From: Acidovorax carolinensis
GTDB taxonomy: Bacteria > Pseudomonadota > Gammaproteobacteria > Burkholderiales > Burkholderiaceae_C
Direction of reading: 5' to 3'
DNA: 64,000 bases
Assembly (NCBI RefSeq): GCF_002157145.1
Contig: NZ_CP021361.1
Location: 1,240,001 to 1,304,000 of the forward strand
Position 1 is the stretch's first letter. Each line of letters opens with the position of its first letter. Both the position numbers and the translations under genes were made by a program. A model generated the notes under the pieces. The model worked only from the letters and a program-made list of their open reading frames with translations, did not search any database and was not told the DNA's origin. Shown one piece after another: positions 32,993 through 43,481 of this stretch.

Positions 32993-33111
32993 AATTGGCT
33001 AAAGAACGGGTTCCAAGTGGGTTCGTTGTTACACTTTCCGTCAAGCGTCAGGGTAATTCCGTATTTTCGAGAACCTGCCGTGCATTCGTTGATTCATTGA
33101 AAGAGCCTGTC

Positions 33112-33897
33112 ATGTTGAAAAACACCCTGTCCGCACTCGCCCTCGCAGCTCTGGCCCTCAGCGCCCATGCAGCAGACGTGCTGAAAGTGGCCGCCACGGC
33201 CGTGCCGCACGCTGAAATCCTGAACTTCGTCAAACCCCAGCTCAAGGCGCAGGGTGTGGACCTGCAGGTCAAGGAGTTCAGCGACTACATCCAGCCCAAC
33301 GCGGCGGTCGAAGACAAGCAGCTCGATGCCAACTTCTTCCAGCACCAGCCCTACCTGGACAGCTACAACAAGGACCGCAAGAGCAGCCTGGTGCAGGTGC
33401 CCAACGGCAAGGTGCATGTGGAGCCCTTCGGCGCCTACTCCAGCAAGATCAAGAACGTGAAGGACCTGAAAGATGGCGCCACGGTGGCGATTCCGAACGA
33501 CCCATCCAATGGTGGCCGCGCGCTGATATTGCTGGCCAAGCAAGGGCTGATCGAGCTCAAGGACCCCAAGAGCCTCACGCCCACGCCGCTGGACGTGGCC
33601 AAGAACCCCAAGAAGCTGAAGTTCAAGGAACTCGAAGCGCCCCTGCTGCCCCGCGCACTGGCCGACGTGGATATGGCTCTGATCAACACCAACTACGCGA
33701 TCGAAGCCAAGCTCAACCCCACCAAGGACGCGCTGTTCATCGAAGGCGCAGATTCGCCCTACACCAACATCGTTGCAGCCCGCGCAGACCGTGCAAACGA
33801 CGCGAGCATCGCCAAGCTGATCAAGGCCCTGCACACGCCGGAAGTGAAGAAGTTCATTCAGGACAAGTACAAGGGTGCCGTGGTCCCTGCGTTCTGA
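33112..33897 (+). CDS. metQ: MetQ/NlpA family substrate-binding protein
   Basis: Periplasmic binding protein of the methionine (MetQ/NlpA) family, 261 residues. A Sec signal peptide (MLKNTLSALALAALALSAHA) is followed directly by the mature start ADVLKVAATAVPHAEIL. It has no lipobox Cys, so it should be soluble in the periplasm. Family motifs include FSDYIQPNAAVEDKQLDANFFQHQPYL, VPNGKVHVEPFGAYSSKIK, VAIPNDPSNGGRALILLAKQGLI and the C-terminal FIQDKYKGAVVPAF. The partner metN and metI genes are not beside it. A strong terminator follows, so it is monocistronic. Ligand could be methionine or another small sulfur compound. Confidence 0.9.
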   Translation: MLKNTLSALALAALALSAHAADVLKVAATAVPHAEILNFVKPQLKAQGVDLQVKEFSDYIQPNAAVEDKQLDANFFQHQPYLDSYNKDRKSSLVQVPNGKVHVEPFGAYSSKIKNVKDLKDGATVAIPNDPSNGGRALILLAKQGLIELKDPKSLTPTPLDVAKNPKKLKFKELEAPLLPRALADVDMALINTNYAIEAKLNPTKDALFIEGADSPYTNIVAARADRANDASIAKLIKALHTPEVKKFIQDKYKGAVVPAF

Positions 33898-33927
33898 GTG
33901 CACATCAACCAACTTTTCACGCCTTCC

Positions 33928-33957
33928 AAAACGCTGCCTTCGGGCAGCGTTTTTTTT
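33928..33957 (+). terminator. Intrinsic terminator after the metQ-like gene
   Basis: Stem ACGCTGCC / GGCAGCGT with a stable TTCG loop and eight T residues. Confidence 0.93.
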
Positions 33958-34008
33958 GCGCCCGACTGAGGTACTTTCTGCCGTTGCGTCTTTGCGGCAG
34001 GTGGTTCG

Positions 34009-34434
34009 TCAGGCCGCGCTGTGTGGGGATTCTGTCGCGCCATGGCTGTGCAGGCGAAGGCGGGGCATGAGCGCAAAGACCAGGAGCAGGGCCAGATACA
34101 CGGCGCCCGAAACCCGGTCGCGACTGAGGATGAACTCGGTCAGTGATTGGCTCTGAACGACGAGCGCAAGGCCCAGCTCCGCCGCAATGGAGAGTGCCAA
34201 TGCCAATAAACCCGTTGCGATGGCTCGGGCGGGATGCCGGATGTGCGGAAAGTGCCGCAAGATGAAGCCGGCTGCAAGGTAGATGACGATGGCCATGACA
34301 GGCATCTCGGCCAGCTCGGCCCATCGCTCGCCGATGCGCGGAACGAGCAACGGAACACGGACGACGCCCAGGACAAAACCCGTGCCGAGCACGATGGCGA
34401 AGTACACAACGGCCGCAGCGATGGTTTTTTTCAT
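34009..34434 (-). CDS. Small integral membrane protein, unknown function
   Basis: 141-residue hydrophobic protein with four likely membrane helices: TIAAAVVYFAIVLGTGFVLGV at 3-23, MPVMAIVIYLAAGFIL near 44-59, AIATGLLALALSIAAELGLALVV near 70-92, and VSGAVYLALLLVFALM near 107-122. The tail is short, with His and Arg. I do not recognise a family with confidence. It lies alone between metQ (converging) and nasT, with no shared promoter evident. The start has GGGAGC upstream. Confidence 0.7.
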   Translation of the reverse strand: MKKTIAAAVVYFAIVLGTGFVLGVVRVPLLVPRIGERWAELAEMPVMAIVIYLAAGFILRHFPHIRHPARAIATGLLALALSIAAELGLALVVQSQSLTEFILSRDRVSGAVYLALLLVFALMPRLRLHSHGATESPHSAA

Positions 34435-34613
34435 GGGAGCTCGCTTTTCAGTGGGGTGACGGGGTGTCCAGGCGGACGGCTTCCTGATCGCCGGTCACAG
34501 GTCGGAAATGGCTCGGGGGTTGCCGATGTTGGCACCGAATCCAATGCGGCTCGATCCGCGTGGCTTGGCCACGGCCCCATGAATGTGCCGTGCATCTGCC
34601 AAGGGCCAGGGCC

Positions 34614-35240
34614 TCAGCCCAGCAAGTCCATCACATCCAGCATCCGCTGCGCCACATCGGCCAGCTTCAGGCCCTTGTCCATGGCGGTCTTGCGCAGTTT
34701 TTCATAGGCGGCCTGTTCGCTCAGGCCCTGGCGCTGCATGAGCAGGCCCTTGGCGCGGTCGATGGTTTTGCGGTCTTTGAGCTCGGTGCGGGCGTCGGCC
34801 AGTTCGGTGCGCAGGGCCTGCTCGTGCTGAAAGCGCGCCATGGCCACATCCAGGATGGGGCGGATGCGCTGCGGCGCCAGGCCCGCCACGATGTAGGCAG
34901 ACACACCGGCGGCCACGGCGTCTTTCACATGCGTGGTGTCTTCATCGTTGGTGAACATGACGATGGGGCGGCGGGCGTCGCGCGTGGCCATCACCACATG
35001 CTCCAGCGCGTCGCGGGCCTCGCTTTCGGCGTCCACGATGATCAGGTCGGGCTGCAACTGGGCCAGCCGCTCGCTCAGGAACACATCGGCCGGCAGCGTG
35101 GCAATGAGGTTGAAATTGTTTTCCAGCAGGCCAATGCGCAGCGCCCGCGAGCGCTCGGCCTGGGTGGCGGCGTGTTCGTCGTCGGGGTCGGCAATGGCCA
35201 GGTCGGGGACCACCACCACAATGCGCAGGGCGTCGGTCAT
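34614..35240 (-). CDS. nasT: ANTAR-domain antiterminator response regulator NasT
   Basis: RNA-binding regulator of nitrate assimilation, 208 residues from MTDALRIVVVVPDLAI. The N-terminal receiver-like domain has LIIVDAESEARDALEHV in the acceptor region and PIVMFTNDEDTTHVKDAVAAGVSAYIV. A coiled linker follows. The ANTAR domain occupies the last 55 residues (LKDRKTIDRAKGLLMQRQGLSEQAAYEKLRKTAMDKGLKLADVAQRML). ANTAR proteins bind twin hexaloop hairpins and prevent terminators forming. Matching leaders precede nirB and nrtA in this window. The usual sensor partner NasS is not adjacent. The start has no clear ribosome site; an upstream ATG at 35270 is possible. Confidence 0.9.
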   Translation of the reverse strand: MTDALRIVVVVPDLAIADPDDEHAATQAERSRALRIGLLENNFNLIATLPADVFLSERLAQLQPDLIIVDAESEARDALEHVVMATRDARRPIVMFTNDEDTTHVKDAVAAGVSAYIVAGLAPQRIRPILDVAMARFQHEQALRTELADARTELKDRKTIDRAKGLLMQRQGLSEQAAYEKLRKTAMDKGLKLADVAQRMLDVMDLLG

Positions 35241-35397
35241 GCGTGGGGGTAAGCAAGATTTACGCCACATGCTGGTGCGCCGGTCTGGTGCACAGCACTG
35301 GTGCGGGCAATGAACCTGGTGGTCGCCAGGCTGGGTGTGGCACCTGCATTCCGGCTGCAGGCGTGGCCGCGCTGGTCCCGGGTTTTACACTCGGGGC

Positions 35398-36441
35398 ATG
35401 AGCTTGCTGATCCTGGGTATTGAATCTTCGTGCGATGAAACCGGCGTGGCGCTGGTCCGCTCTACGGGCGGGGTGGCTGTGCCCACCTTGCTGGCGCATG
35501 CATTGCACAGCCAGATCGAGATGCACCAGGCCTATGGCGGTGTGGTGCCCGAGCTGGCCAGCCGCGACCATATCCGCCGCGTGCTGCCCCTGACCGAGGC
35601 CGTGCTGGCCGAATCCGGCCAGCGCCTTGCGGACGTGGATGTGGTGGCCTACACCCGCGGGCCGGGCCTGGCGGGCGCACTGCTGGTGGGCGCTGGCGTC
35701 GCCTGCGCGCTGGGCGCGGCACTGGGCAAACCGGTGCTGGGCGTGCACCATCTTGAAGGGCATTTGCTGTCGCCGTTTTTAAGTGCCGACCCGCCTGAGT
35801 TCCCCTTCGTCGCCTTGCTGGTGTCGGGCGGCCACACCCAGCTCATGCGGGTGGACGGCGTGGGCCGCTACGAACTGCTGGGCGAAACCATTGACGATGC
35901 GGCGGGCGAGGCCTTTGACAAGTCGGCCAAGCTGATGGGCTTGGGCTATCCCGGCGGCCCGGCCTTGTCGCGCCTGGCCGAGCAAGGCAGCGCCACGGCC
36001 TTCAAGTTGCCGCGCCCGCTGCTGCACAGCGGCAACCTCGATTTTTCGTTTGCCGGTCTCAAGACTGCGGTGCTCACGCAGGCCAAGAAGCTGGGCGATG
36101 CGCTGGAAGCGCGCAAAGCCGATCTGGCTGCGAGCACCGAGGCGGCGATTGTAGACGTGCTGGTCAAGAAAACCCTCACTGCACTCAAGCAGACGGGCCT
36201 CCAGCGCGTGGTGGTGGCGGGTGGCGTGGGCGCCAACCGCCATTTGCGTGCCCAGCTCAATGCCGCCTGCGCGCAGAACCAGGTGCGTGTGCATTACCCG
36301 GAACTGCACCTGTGCACCGACAACGGCGCCATGATTGCGATGGCGGCGGCCATGCGGCTGCAGGCCGGCCAGCAGACGGCCAACCGCGACTATGCGTTTG
36401 ACGTCAAGCCCCGCTGGCCGCTCGACGCGCTGGCGTCCTGA
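35398..36441 (+). CDS. tsaD: tRNA threonylcarbamoyladenosine synthase subunit TsaD
   Basis: Catalytic subunit that transfers threonylcarbamoyl to A37 of ANN-decoding tRNAs, with TsaB and TsaE. The 347 residues start [20 protein letters not shown]. The metal-binding HHLEGH (H118, H122) is present, as are [51 protein letters not shown] and [17 protein letters not shown]. Length and order are canonical. A short promoter region separates it from divergent nasT. Confidence 0.98.
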   Translation: MSLLILGIESSCDETGVALVRSTGGVAVPTLLAHALHSQIEMHQAYGGVVPELASRDHIRRVLPLTEAVLAESGQRLADVDVVAYTRGPGLAGALLVGAGVACALGAALGKPVLGVHHLEGHLLSPFLSADPPEFPFVALLVSGGHTQLMRVDGVGRYELLGETIDDAAGEAFDKSAKLMGLGYPGGPALSRLAEQGSATAFKLPRPLLHSGNLDFSFAGLKTAVLTQAKKLGDALEARKADLAASTEAAIVDVLVKKTLTALKQTGLQRVVVAGGVGANRHLRAQLNAACAQNQVRVHYPELHLCTDNGAMIAMAAAMRLQAGQQTANRDYAFDVKPRWPLDALAS

Positions 36442-36594
36442 GTTGCCCGGGCGTTGAACAGCGCCGCCCGGCCCCAACGCTCGGGTGCCATGTGCGCGGC
36501 GGTGTGCAGCTTTACGCGGGCTTCACTTTTCCGTATCGGGCAGGACATGACCGCATCGCACAATGGGGCATGCCATGCACGTTGCCTCTTTCCC

Positions 36595-38031
36595 ATGAAT
36601 GACCATTCCTTTGCCAACACAGGGCGCGCTACGCCCCGCGCGCCCTTTCGTCTGACTGCTTCTGCGGGACATTGGGTATTGATCTCGACAGTGGTGCTGC
36701 TGGCTGGCTGTGCCAGCCTGGTGCCGCCCGACAGCCGCCTGCCGCAAACGCCCGTTCCGACGGCCTGGTCCGCGCAAACGCCTGCGGACATGCCCGCCAC
36801 GCCGCTCGCTCAATGGTGGCAGCGGTTCAACGACCCGCAGCTTACGCGGCTGGTCACGCAGGCCTTGCAGGCCAACACCAGCCTGCGCAGTGCGCAAGCC
36901 GCCTTGCAGCAGGCGCGTGCGCAGGTGGATGTGCAGACCGCCGGCCTGTTGCCCAGCGTGGGGGCTTCGGCGTCGGCGCAGCGCAGCCGGGCATCGAACA
37001 GCACCGGCAACAGCTTTCAGGCGGGGTTTGACGCCAGCTGGGAGCCCGATGTGTTTGGCCGCCTGCGCAGCGGCGTGAATGCCAGCGAGGCCGATGCACA
37101 GGCTGCGCAGGCCAGCCTGGCCGACGTGCAGGTGTCGCTGGCCGCTGAAACCGCCGTGAACTACATCGAGCTGCGCGGGCTGCAGCAGCGGCTGGCCATT
37201 GCGCGCAGCAATCTGGCCAGCCAGCAGGAAACCCTGCAGATCACCCAGTGGCGGCTGCAGGCCGGCCTCACCACCTCGCTGGTGGCCGAGCAGGCCCGTG
37301 CGGCGGCCGAGCAGACGGCCGCGCAGATTCCGGCACTCGAATCGAGCCTGGCCCAGTCGCGCCACAGCCTGGCCGTGCTGACCGGTCAGGCCCCCCTGGC
37401 GCTGGATGCGCTGCTGGCCGACACGGTGGCCGTGCCGCAACCCGCGCAAGACCTGGCGCTGGCCATTCCCGCAGAAACGCTGCGCCAGCGGCCTGACGTG
37501 CGCGCGGCCGAGCAGCGCATTGCCGCTGCGCTGGCCCGGGTGTCGCAGGCCGACGCCGCGCGCTACCCCGACTTCAACATCTCGGGCAATCTGGGCCTGC
37601 GTGCGCTGACGCTGGGCGCCCTCACCAACGGCGGCTCCATTGCCAGCGCGTTGCTGGCCAGTGTGTCGATGCCGGTGTTCGATGGCGGCGCGGCGCGCGC
37701 CCAGGTGCGCGTGCAGGAGGCGGCGCTGGAACAGGCCCGTGTGGCTTACGAGGCCTCGGTGCTCACGGCGCTCAAGGATGTGGAGGACGCCCTGGTGGCC
37801 CTGCGCGGAAATCGCGAGCGCCTGGTGCGGTTGCAGGCGGCGGCCGATGCCGCAGGCAATGCGGCCTTGCTGGCGCAGCAGCGCTACAGCAGCGGTTTGA
37901 TCGACTTCCAGTCGGTGCTGGAAACCCAGCGCACGCTGCTGTCCACCCAGGACAGCGTGGCCACCACCGTGGCCAGCGTTTCGGCCGACCATGTGCGGCT
38001 GTACAAGGCGTTGGGCGGCGGCTGGCAATAG
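36595..38031 (+). CDS. Outer-membrane efflux lipoprotein (NodT/OprM family)
   Basis: Outer-membrane channel for the adjoining MacAB-like system. The 478 residues have a lipoprotein signal (WVLISTVVLLAGCASL, lipidated Cys near residue 41). Two efflux repeats follow: FNDPQLTRLVTQALQANTSLRSAQAALQQARAQV, and [32 protein letters not shown]. The second ends in IDFQSVLETQRTLLSTQDSVA. The frame is open for 47 codons further upstream; the chosen Met lies just before the signal sequence. Adaptor, ATPase and permease genes follow on the same strand, the last three overlapping, so this is one operon. Confidence 0.92.
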   Translation: MNDHSFANTGRATPRAPFRLTASAGHWVLISTVVLLAGCASLVPPDSRLPQTPVPTAWSAQTPADMPATPLAQWWQRFNDPQLTRLVTQALQANTSLRSAQAALQQARAQVDVQTAGLLPSVGASASAQRSRASNSTGNSFQAGFDASWEPDVFGRLRSGVNASEADAQAAQASLADVQVSLAAETAVNYIELRGLQQRLAIARSNLASQQETLQITQWRLQAGLTTSLVAEQARAAAEQTAAQIPALESSLAQSRHSLAVLTGQAPLALDALLADTVAVPQPAQDLALAIPAETLRQRPDVRAAEQRIAAALARVSQADAARYPDFNISGNLGLRALTLGALTNGGSIASALLASVSMPVFDGGAARAQVRVQEAALEQARVAYEASVLTALKDVEDALVALRGNRERLVRLQAAADAAGNAALLAQQRYSSGLIDFQSVLETQRTLLSTQDSVATTVASVSADHVRLYKALGGGWQ

Positions 38032-38087
38032 CCCCGCAGTAGCCCGCGCCTGCCACCCCAACCGACTCCCACCCCCTACCGAATCTG

Positions 38088-39439
38088 ATGGCCATGACTT
38101 CTCCTGAAAAAAACACCGCTGCCGCCAGCCCGTCCACCGCCGCTGCCGACCTGCAAACGCTGATCGGCGGTGGCAAGCCGCGCCGCTGGTGGCAGCGCTC
38201 GACCCTGTGGCTGGGCGTGGCGGTGCTGGTGCTGGCGGGCGGCGGCATCACCTACTGGCAGAGCCAGCAGCGCGCCAGCGCAGCCCCGGTGTATGTGACC
38301 GAGGAGGTGCGCCGGGGCAACCTCACGCTCAACGTGTCGGCCAACGGCACCTTGCAGCCCACGCGGGCGGTGACCATTGGCAGCGAGCTGTCGGGCACGG
38401 TCAGAAACGTGCTGGTGGACGTGAACGACAAGGTCAAAAAGGGCCAGGTACTGGTTGAGCTAGACACCGCCAAGCTCGATGCGCAGGTGCTGCGCTCGCG
38501 GGCCTCGCTGGCGGCGGCGCAGGCGCGGCTGGCGCAGGCGGTGGCCACCACCAAAGAGGCGCTGGCCGGCTTTGGGCGGCTTGAAGAAGTGGCGCGCCTG
38601 TCGGGCGGCAAGGTGCCTTCGGCCGCAGAGCTTGACAGCGGCCGGGCCACGCTCGACCGTGCCCGGGCCGACGAAGCCAGTGCCCGCGCCTCGGTGGACG
38701 ACGCCCGGGCAGCGCTTTCCACCGATGTCACCAACCTGTCCAAGGCCTCGATCCGCTCGCCCATCGACGGCGTGGTGCTGACCCGCACGGTCGAGCCAGG
38801 CAACGCCGTGGCTGCCTCGCTGCAGGCCGTCACGCTGTTCACGCTGGCCGAAGACCTCACGCGGCTGCGGCTGGACGTGAGCGTGGACGAGGCAGACGTG
38901 GGCTCGGTGAAGCTCGACCAGAAGGCCAGCTTCACGGTCAGCGCCTATCCCTCGCGCCGCTATCCGGCCAAGGTCACGCGGGTGTCGTTCGGCTCCACCA
39001 AAACCGACAACGTGGTCACCTACATCACTTGGCTGGAGGTGGACAACTCCGACCTGAGCTTGCGCCCCGGCATGACAGCGGCGGCCACCATTACCTCCAC
39101 CGAGCGCAACGATGTGCTGCTGGTGCCCAACACGGCGCTGCGTTTCACCCCCGCCATTGCGGCGGGGGCGGCAGCCAAACCGGCGTCGTCCGGCGGCGGC
39201 ATCATGTCGCAGCTGATGCCGCGCATGCCGCGCTCGGGCGCGCGCCGGGCGGGTGGCAGCGGTGAAGCGGCCGACGGTGCGGGCCGGGTGCGCCAGGTGT
39301 GGGTGCTCAAGGACGGCACCGCGCACGCCGTGGCGGTGCAGGTGGGCATCAGCGATGGCCGCCGCACCGAGGTCAGCGGCGAAGGCCTGTCCGAGGGCAT
39401 GGCCGTCATCACCGACCAGCGCTCAGCCGGGGCGGCGCC

Positions 39440-39443
<4 letters not shown>
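38088..39443 (+). CDS. MacA-like periplasmic adaptor
   Basis: Membrane-fusion subunit of an ABC-type tripartite exporter, 451 residues. One N-terminal membrane helix (LWLGVAVLVLAGGGITYW, about residues 44-61) is followed by a lipoyl/barrel part (VTIGSELSGTVRNVLVDVNDKVKKGQVLVELD). A helical hairpin comes next (LRSRASLAAAQARLAQAVATT), then SIRSPIDGVVLTRTVEPGNAVA and VSVDEADVGSVKLDQKASF. A low-complexity Ala/Gly/Ser insert near 355-395 interrupts the last domain. Its stop overlaps the ATPase start by 4 bases (ATGA). Confidence 0.92.
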
Positions 39444-40191
<748 letters not shown>

Positions 40192-40192
<1 letters not shown>

Positions 40193-41397
40193 TGCTTTTG
40201 AACACCCTTCTTCTGGCGCTGCGCTCGATCCGGCGCAACCTGATGCGCTCGTTTCTCACCATCCTGGGCATCGTGATCGGCGTCAGTGCCGTCATCACCA
40301 TGGTTACGCTGGGCAATGGCGCCACCATGGCGGTGCAAAACCAGATCTCGGGCCTGGGCACCAACCTGCTGCAGGTGCGCCCCGGCCAGCGCATGGGGCC
40401 CGGCGGCGGCTCGGGCGCCCCCGCGTTCAAGGACACCGATGCCGACGCCATTGCCCAGCAGATCGGCGGCATTCTGGCCGTGGCGCCCGAGGCGCGGGCC
40501 AGCGCCACCGTGGTGGCCGGTGGGCGCAACTGGACCACCAGCATCATCGGCAGCACCAATGCCTGGCTGCAGACGGGCAACTGGGCCGTGCGCACCGGGC
40601 GGGTTTTTTCGGACGCCGAGCTGCGCGCCGGTGCCGCCGTGTGTCTGATTGGCGAAACCGTGCGCCGCGAGCTCTATGGCACACGCGACGCCGTGGGCGA
40701 GCAATTGCGGGTGAAGGCGTTTTCGTGCGAGGTGGTGGGCGTGCTGGCCTCCAAAGGGCAGGGCGCCTTTGGCAACGACCAGGACGACACCGTGCTGGTG
40801 CCCCTGCGCACGCTGCAGCGCCGCGTCACCGGCAACACGCGCGTGAACACCCTGCTGGTGTCCATGCAGGATGGCAGCGACCCCGAGCGGGTGAAGGCCA
40901 GCCTCACGCAGCTGCTGCGCGAGCTGCGCAAGCTCGCCGATACCGACGAAGACAACTTCAACGTGCTTGACACCAAGCAGCTGGCCGACACGCTTTCGGG
41001 CACCACCAAGGTCATGACCATGCTGTTGGGGGCCGTGGCGGCAGTGAGCCTGCTGGTGGGCGGCATCGGCATCATGAACATCATGCTGGTGAGCGTGACC
41101 GAGCGCACCCGTGAGATCGGCCTGCGCCTGGCCATTGGCGCCCTGGAGCGCGAGGTGCTGCTGCAGTTCCTGATCGAGGCCGTGGTGCTGGCCGCCCTGG
41201 GCGGGCTGATCGGCATCGTGCTGGCCACCGGGGCATCCATCGGCTTGTCGGCCCTGATGGATGTGCCCTACATCTTCAACCCCGGCGTCAACCTGCTGTC
41301 GTTCGTGTTCTCGGCCGGGATCGGGGTGGTGTTTGGCTACTTTCCGGCGCGGCGCGCAGCGCGCATGGACCCGATTGACGCGCTGCGGCATGAGTGA
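40192..41397 (+). CDS. MacB-type ABC transporter permease
   Basis: Mechanotransmission-type permease of 401 residues. TM1 lies in RSFLTILGIVIGVSAVITMVTLGNG near residue 18. A periplasmic MacB_PCD domain of about 230 residues follows, then three C-terminal helices, including VAAVSLLVGGIGIMNIMLVSVTERTREIGLRLAIGA and the final VFGYFPARRAARMDPIDALRHE, which is the FtsX/MacB family ending. The start codon is embedded in the ATPase stop (TGATG). Likely exported molecules include macrolides, peptides or lipids; none can be chosen from sequence. Confidence 0.94.
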
Positions 41398-41419
41398 AGC
41401 GCGGTGGGCACCGTCTTTT

Positions 41420-41490
41420 GCCGGTGGTTGCTATCAATAGTTGAGCTGTTGGCGCTTGCCAGACAAGCGCCAGGGCCTGATTTCATCTCA
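41420..41490. repeat. atagct/agcgct repeat between the MacB permease and GGDEF genes
   Basis: GGTTGCTATCAATAGTTGAGC, then GGCGCTTG and CAAGCGCC arms, then a GGGCCTGATTTCATC end. A slightly longer copy, with perfect 8-bp arms. Confidence 0.75.
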
Positions 41491-42732
41491 AGCCCTGCGG
41501 GGCTCGACGGATCTGCCGCCAGGCAGCGCCAGATGCAGTGCGTTGTCGGCCGCCACGCACACGCGGTTGCGGCCGCTGTTCTTGGCCTGGTAGAGCGCGC
41601 TGTCGGCACTGGCGATCAGCGCGTTGGCATGAAACGGGCCGCTGGTCCAGGTGGCTGCACCGGCGCTGACGGTGACCGGCACCGGGCTTTGCTGCCAGCA
41701 AAACGGCGTGTTCTGCACCGCCAGCCGCAGTTGCTCCGCCACCTCGCGCGCGCCGGCGGGCGAGGTGTCGGGCAGAAGCACCAGGAACTCCTCGCCACCC
41801 CAGCGCGCCACCAGGTCGGTGGCGCGGGCGCGCTCTTGCAGCAGCCTGGCCAGTGTCTGCAGCACATGGTCGCCGGCGGCATGGCCGTGCTGGTCGTTGA
41901 CCTTCTTGAAAAAGTCGATGTCGATCATCAGCGCAGACAGGGGCGTGCCCCGCCGCTGCGCGCGCAGGGCTTCGTGGGCCAGAAAATCATCGGCAGCGCG
42001 GCGGTTGGGCAGGCCGGTAAGGGCGTCCTGGGTGGCCGCCTGGCTCAGCTTGCGCTGCAGCCTGTAAAGCACCACGCCCACCAGCGCCAGGGCCATGCCC
42101 AGCGAAAGAAAGAGCCACAGCAGCGCGCCTGGCATGCCGATCGACTGGTCGAGCCGGTCATCGCGAATGATGCGCTCGGGGGCCTGCAGCACGAGCAGGG
42201 CGCGCATGGCAAACAGCGCGCTGCCGATGACCGAGGGGGCACTCAGCACCAGCGCCAGCAACCGGGGCGCACGCGCATCCTCGTGGCGAACGCAGCGCAG
42301 CATGGTCGCTCCGGTCCAGGCGCTGATCCCGCTGGCCAGGGCTGAAATGGCAGCCATGCGCCAGGCAGATTGTTCGTGCGCCAGCCAGACCACTTGCACC
42401 ACGCCGGCGCAAAACAGCAGGGCGATGAACAGGCTGTCGGTGGGCGGGCGCCCCATCGCCCGCTGCAGCCCGCGCACCTGTAGCACAAGGGCCGCCACCA
42501 GCAGCATGTTGGCGGCTGCATGGGCAGGAAAACCCGCCCAGTTGCCGCTAATGAGGTAAACGAAAAAAGCAGCGCCTTGCAAAAATGCAAAGCCCGCCCA
42601 ATGCAGTGAAGCGCGGCGCATGGGCAGCAGCAGCCCGGCTGCGAGCAGCCAGCCCAAGGCCACAAAGCATTCGAGAAGGATGCCGACCAGCAAAGTGGCA
42701 TGTACGGCGGAGAGATTTTCGAGTGAGGCCAT
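41488..42732 (-). CDS. Membrane-anchored diguanylate cyclase
   Basis: Enzyme making cyclic di-GMP, 414 residues. An N-terminal membrane domain of six or seven helices (about residues 5-220, starting LENLSAVHATLLVGILLECFVALGWLLAAGL) resembles other uncharacterised sensor domains. The GGDEF domain covers roughly 245-400: DALTGLPNRRAADDFLAHE, IDIDFFKKVNDQHGHAAGD, and an intact RWGGEEF active site near residue 312. The inhibitory site RATD sits five residues before GGEEF, so product feedback is expected. No EAL domain. The signal sensed is unknown. Confidence 0.93.
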   Translation of the reverse strand: MASLENLSAVHATLLVGILLECFVALGWLLAAGLLLPMRRASLHWAGFAFLQGAAFFVYLISGNWAGFPAHAAANMLLVAALVLQVRGLQRAMGRPPTDSLFIALLFCAGVVQVVWLAHEQSAWRMAAISALASGISAWTGATMLRCVRHEDARAPRLLALVLSAPSVIGSALFAMRALLVLQAPERIIRDDRLDQSIGMPGALLWLFLSLGMALALVGVVLYRLQRKLSQAATQDALTGLPNRRAADDFLAHEALRAQRRGTPLSALMIDIDFFKKVNDQHGHAAGDHVLQTLARLLQERARATDLVARWGGEEFLVLLPDTSPAGAREVAEQLRLAVQNTPFCWQQSPVPVTVSAGAATWTSGPFHANALIASADSALYQAKNSGRNRVCVAADNALHLALPGGRSVEPRRA

Positions 42733-42911
42733 GGCGGTGGACAGGTGGGATGGCGCCAGAGCCCCAGATCTGGCGTTCCAAGTCCGATGGCTTCCCGACT
42801 CCCACCCTCGGTCTTGTGAACGGTATGCCCGCTTATTATCCAACGTCCCTGCGCCGGCCCCCGGGCTTGAAACCGGTTTTCCGATGCGCGTCGTGAATGG
42901 TGTGCCCGATA

Positions 42912-42952
42912 CACAAAAAGCTGGTTGAAGCGCATGCGCTTCAACCAGCTTT
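42912..42952 (-). terminator. Terminator after the Hsp20 gene, a perfect 36-bp palindrome
   Basis: The 18-base half AAAGCTGGTTGAAGCGCA (42917-42934) is followed by its exact reverse complement. On the minus strand the stem runs into TTTTTGTG, as an intrinsic terminator for the small heat-shock gene would. The symmetry is unusually complete. Confidence 0.8.
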
Positions 42953-42996
42953 AGCTATTGAATGCGTAGCTATCGAGGGTTGCCCCTCTCGGCCAT

Positions 42997-43389
42997 TTAA
43001 TGCACGACCAGCTGCACCGACTTGTCGGCCGGCACCAGCCGCGCCAGCGTCAGCGTGAGCACGCCGTTTTCGAGCTTGGCCGTGCTGGCCGAGGCGTCGA
43101 TTTCATCGGCCAGCTCCCATGCCCGCTGCACCTGGCGGGGTGCGCCTGCCACGCTTTGCAGCTTGACCACATTGCCCTCGATGCTGATCTGCAATTGCTC
43201 GCGCGCCAGGCCGGGCACATCGAGCTGCAGCGTGGTGGCCTTGTCGTCGCGCGTCACGGTGCAACCGGCGGCGGTGCTGGCGCGGGCCGGTGTTGGAAGG
43301 GTGCCCATCAGGAAGCGTTGCAGCGCCAGATCGGCAGAGCGGGGTGCGTTGGCGTAGGCGGCGCGGCGGATCACGGGGGCGAAAATCAT
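42997..43389 (-). CDS. Small heat-shock protein, Hsp20 family
   Basis: ATP-independent chaperone of 130 residues with an alpha-crystallin domain over the last 90: ATTLQLDVPGLAREQLQISIEGNVVKLQSV, then the A-x-x-x-G-V-L-x-L pattern in AKLENGVLTLTLARLVP. The N-terminal arm (MIFAPVIRRAAYANAPRSADLALQRFL) matches short betaproteobacterial Hsp20 proteins. The C-terminal I-x-I/V anchor is absent or reduced to VQLVVH. It is monocistronic, with a perfect palindromic terminator, and is divergent from a binding-protein gene. No heat-shock element was identified. Confidence 0.9.
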   Translation of the reverse strand: MIFAPVIRRAAYANAPRSADLALQRFLMGTLPTPARASTAAGCTVTRDDKATTLQLDVPGLAREQLQISIEGNVVKLQSVAGAPRQVQRAWELADEIDASASTAKLENGVLTLTLARLVPADKSVQLVVH

Positions 43390-43481
43390 GGGTTGCTCCT
43401 ATACACTGCGCGGCTCCCGGTGTGGTCGCCGCATGTCCAAGAGGTGTGTACGGTCACGCCGCATTTCAAGGAAAAAATGGC

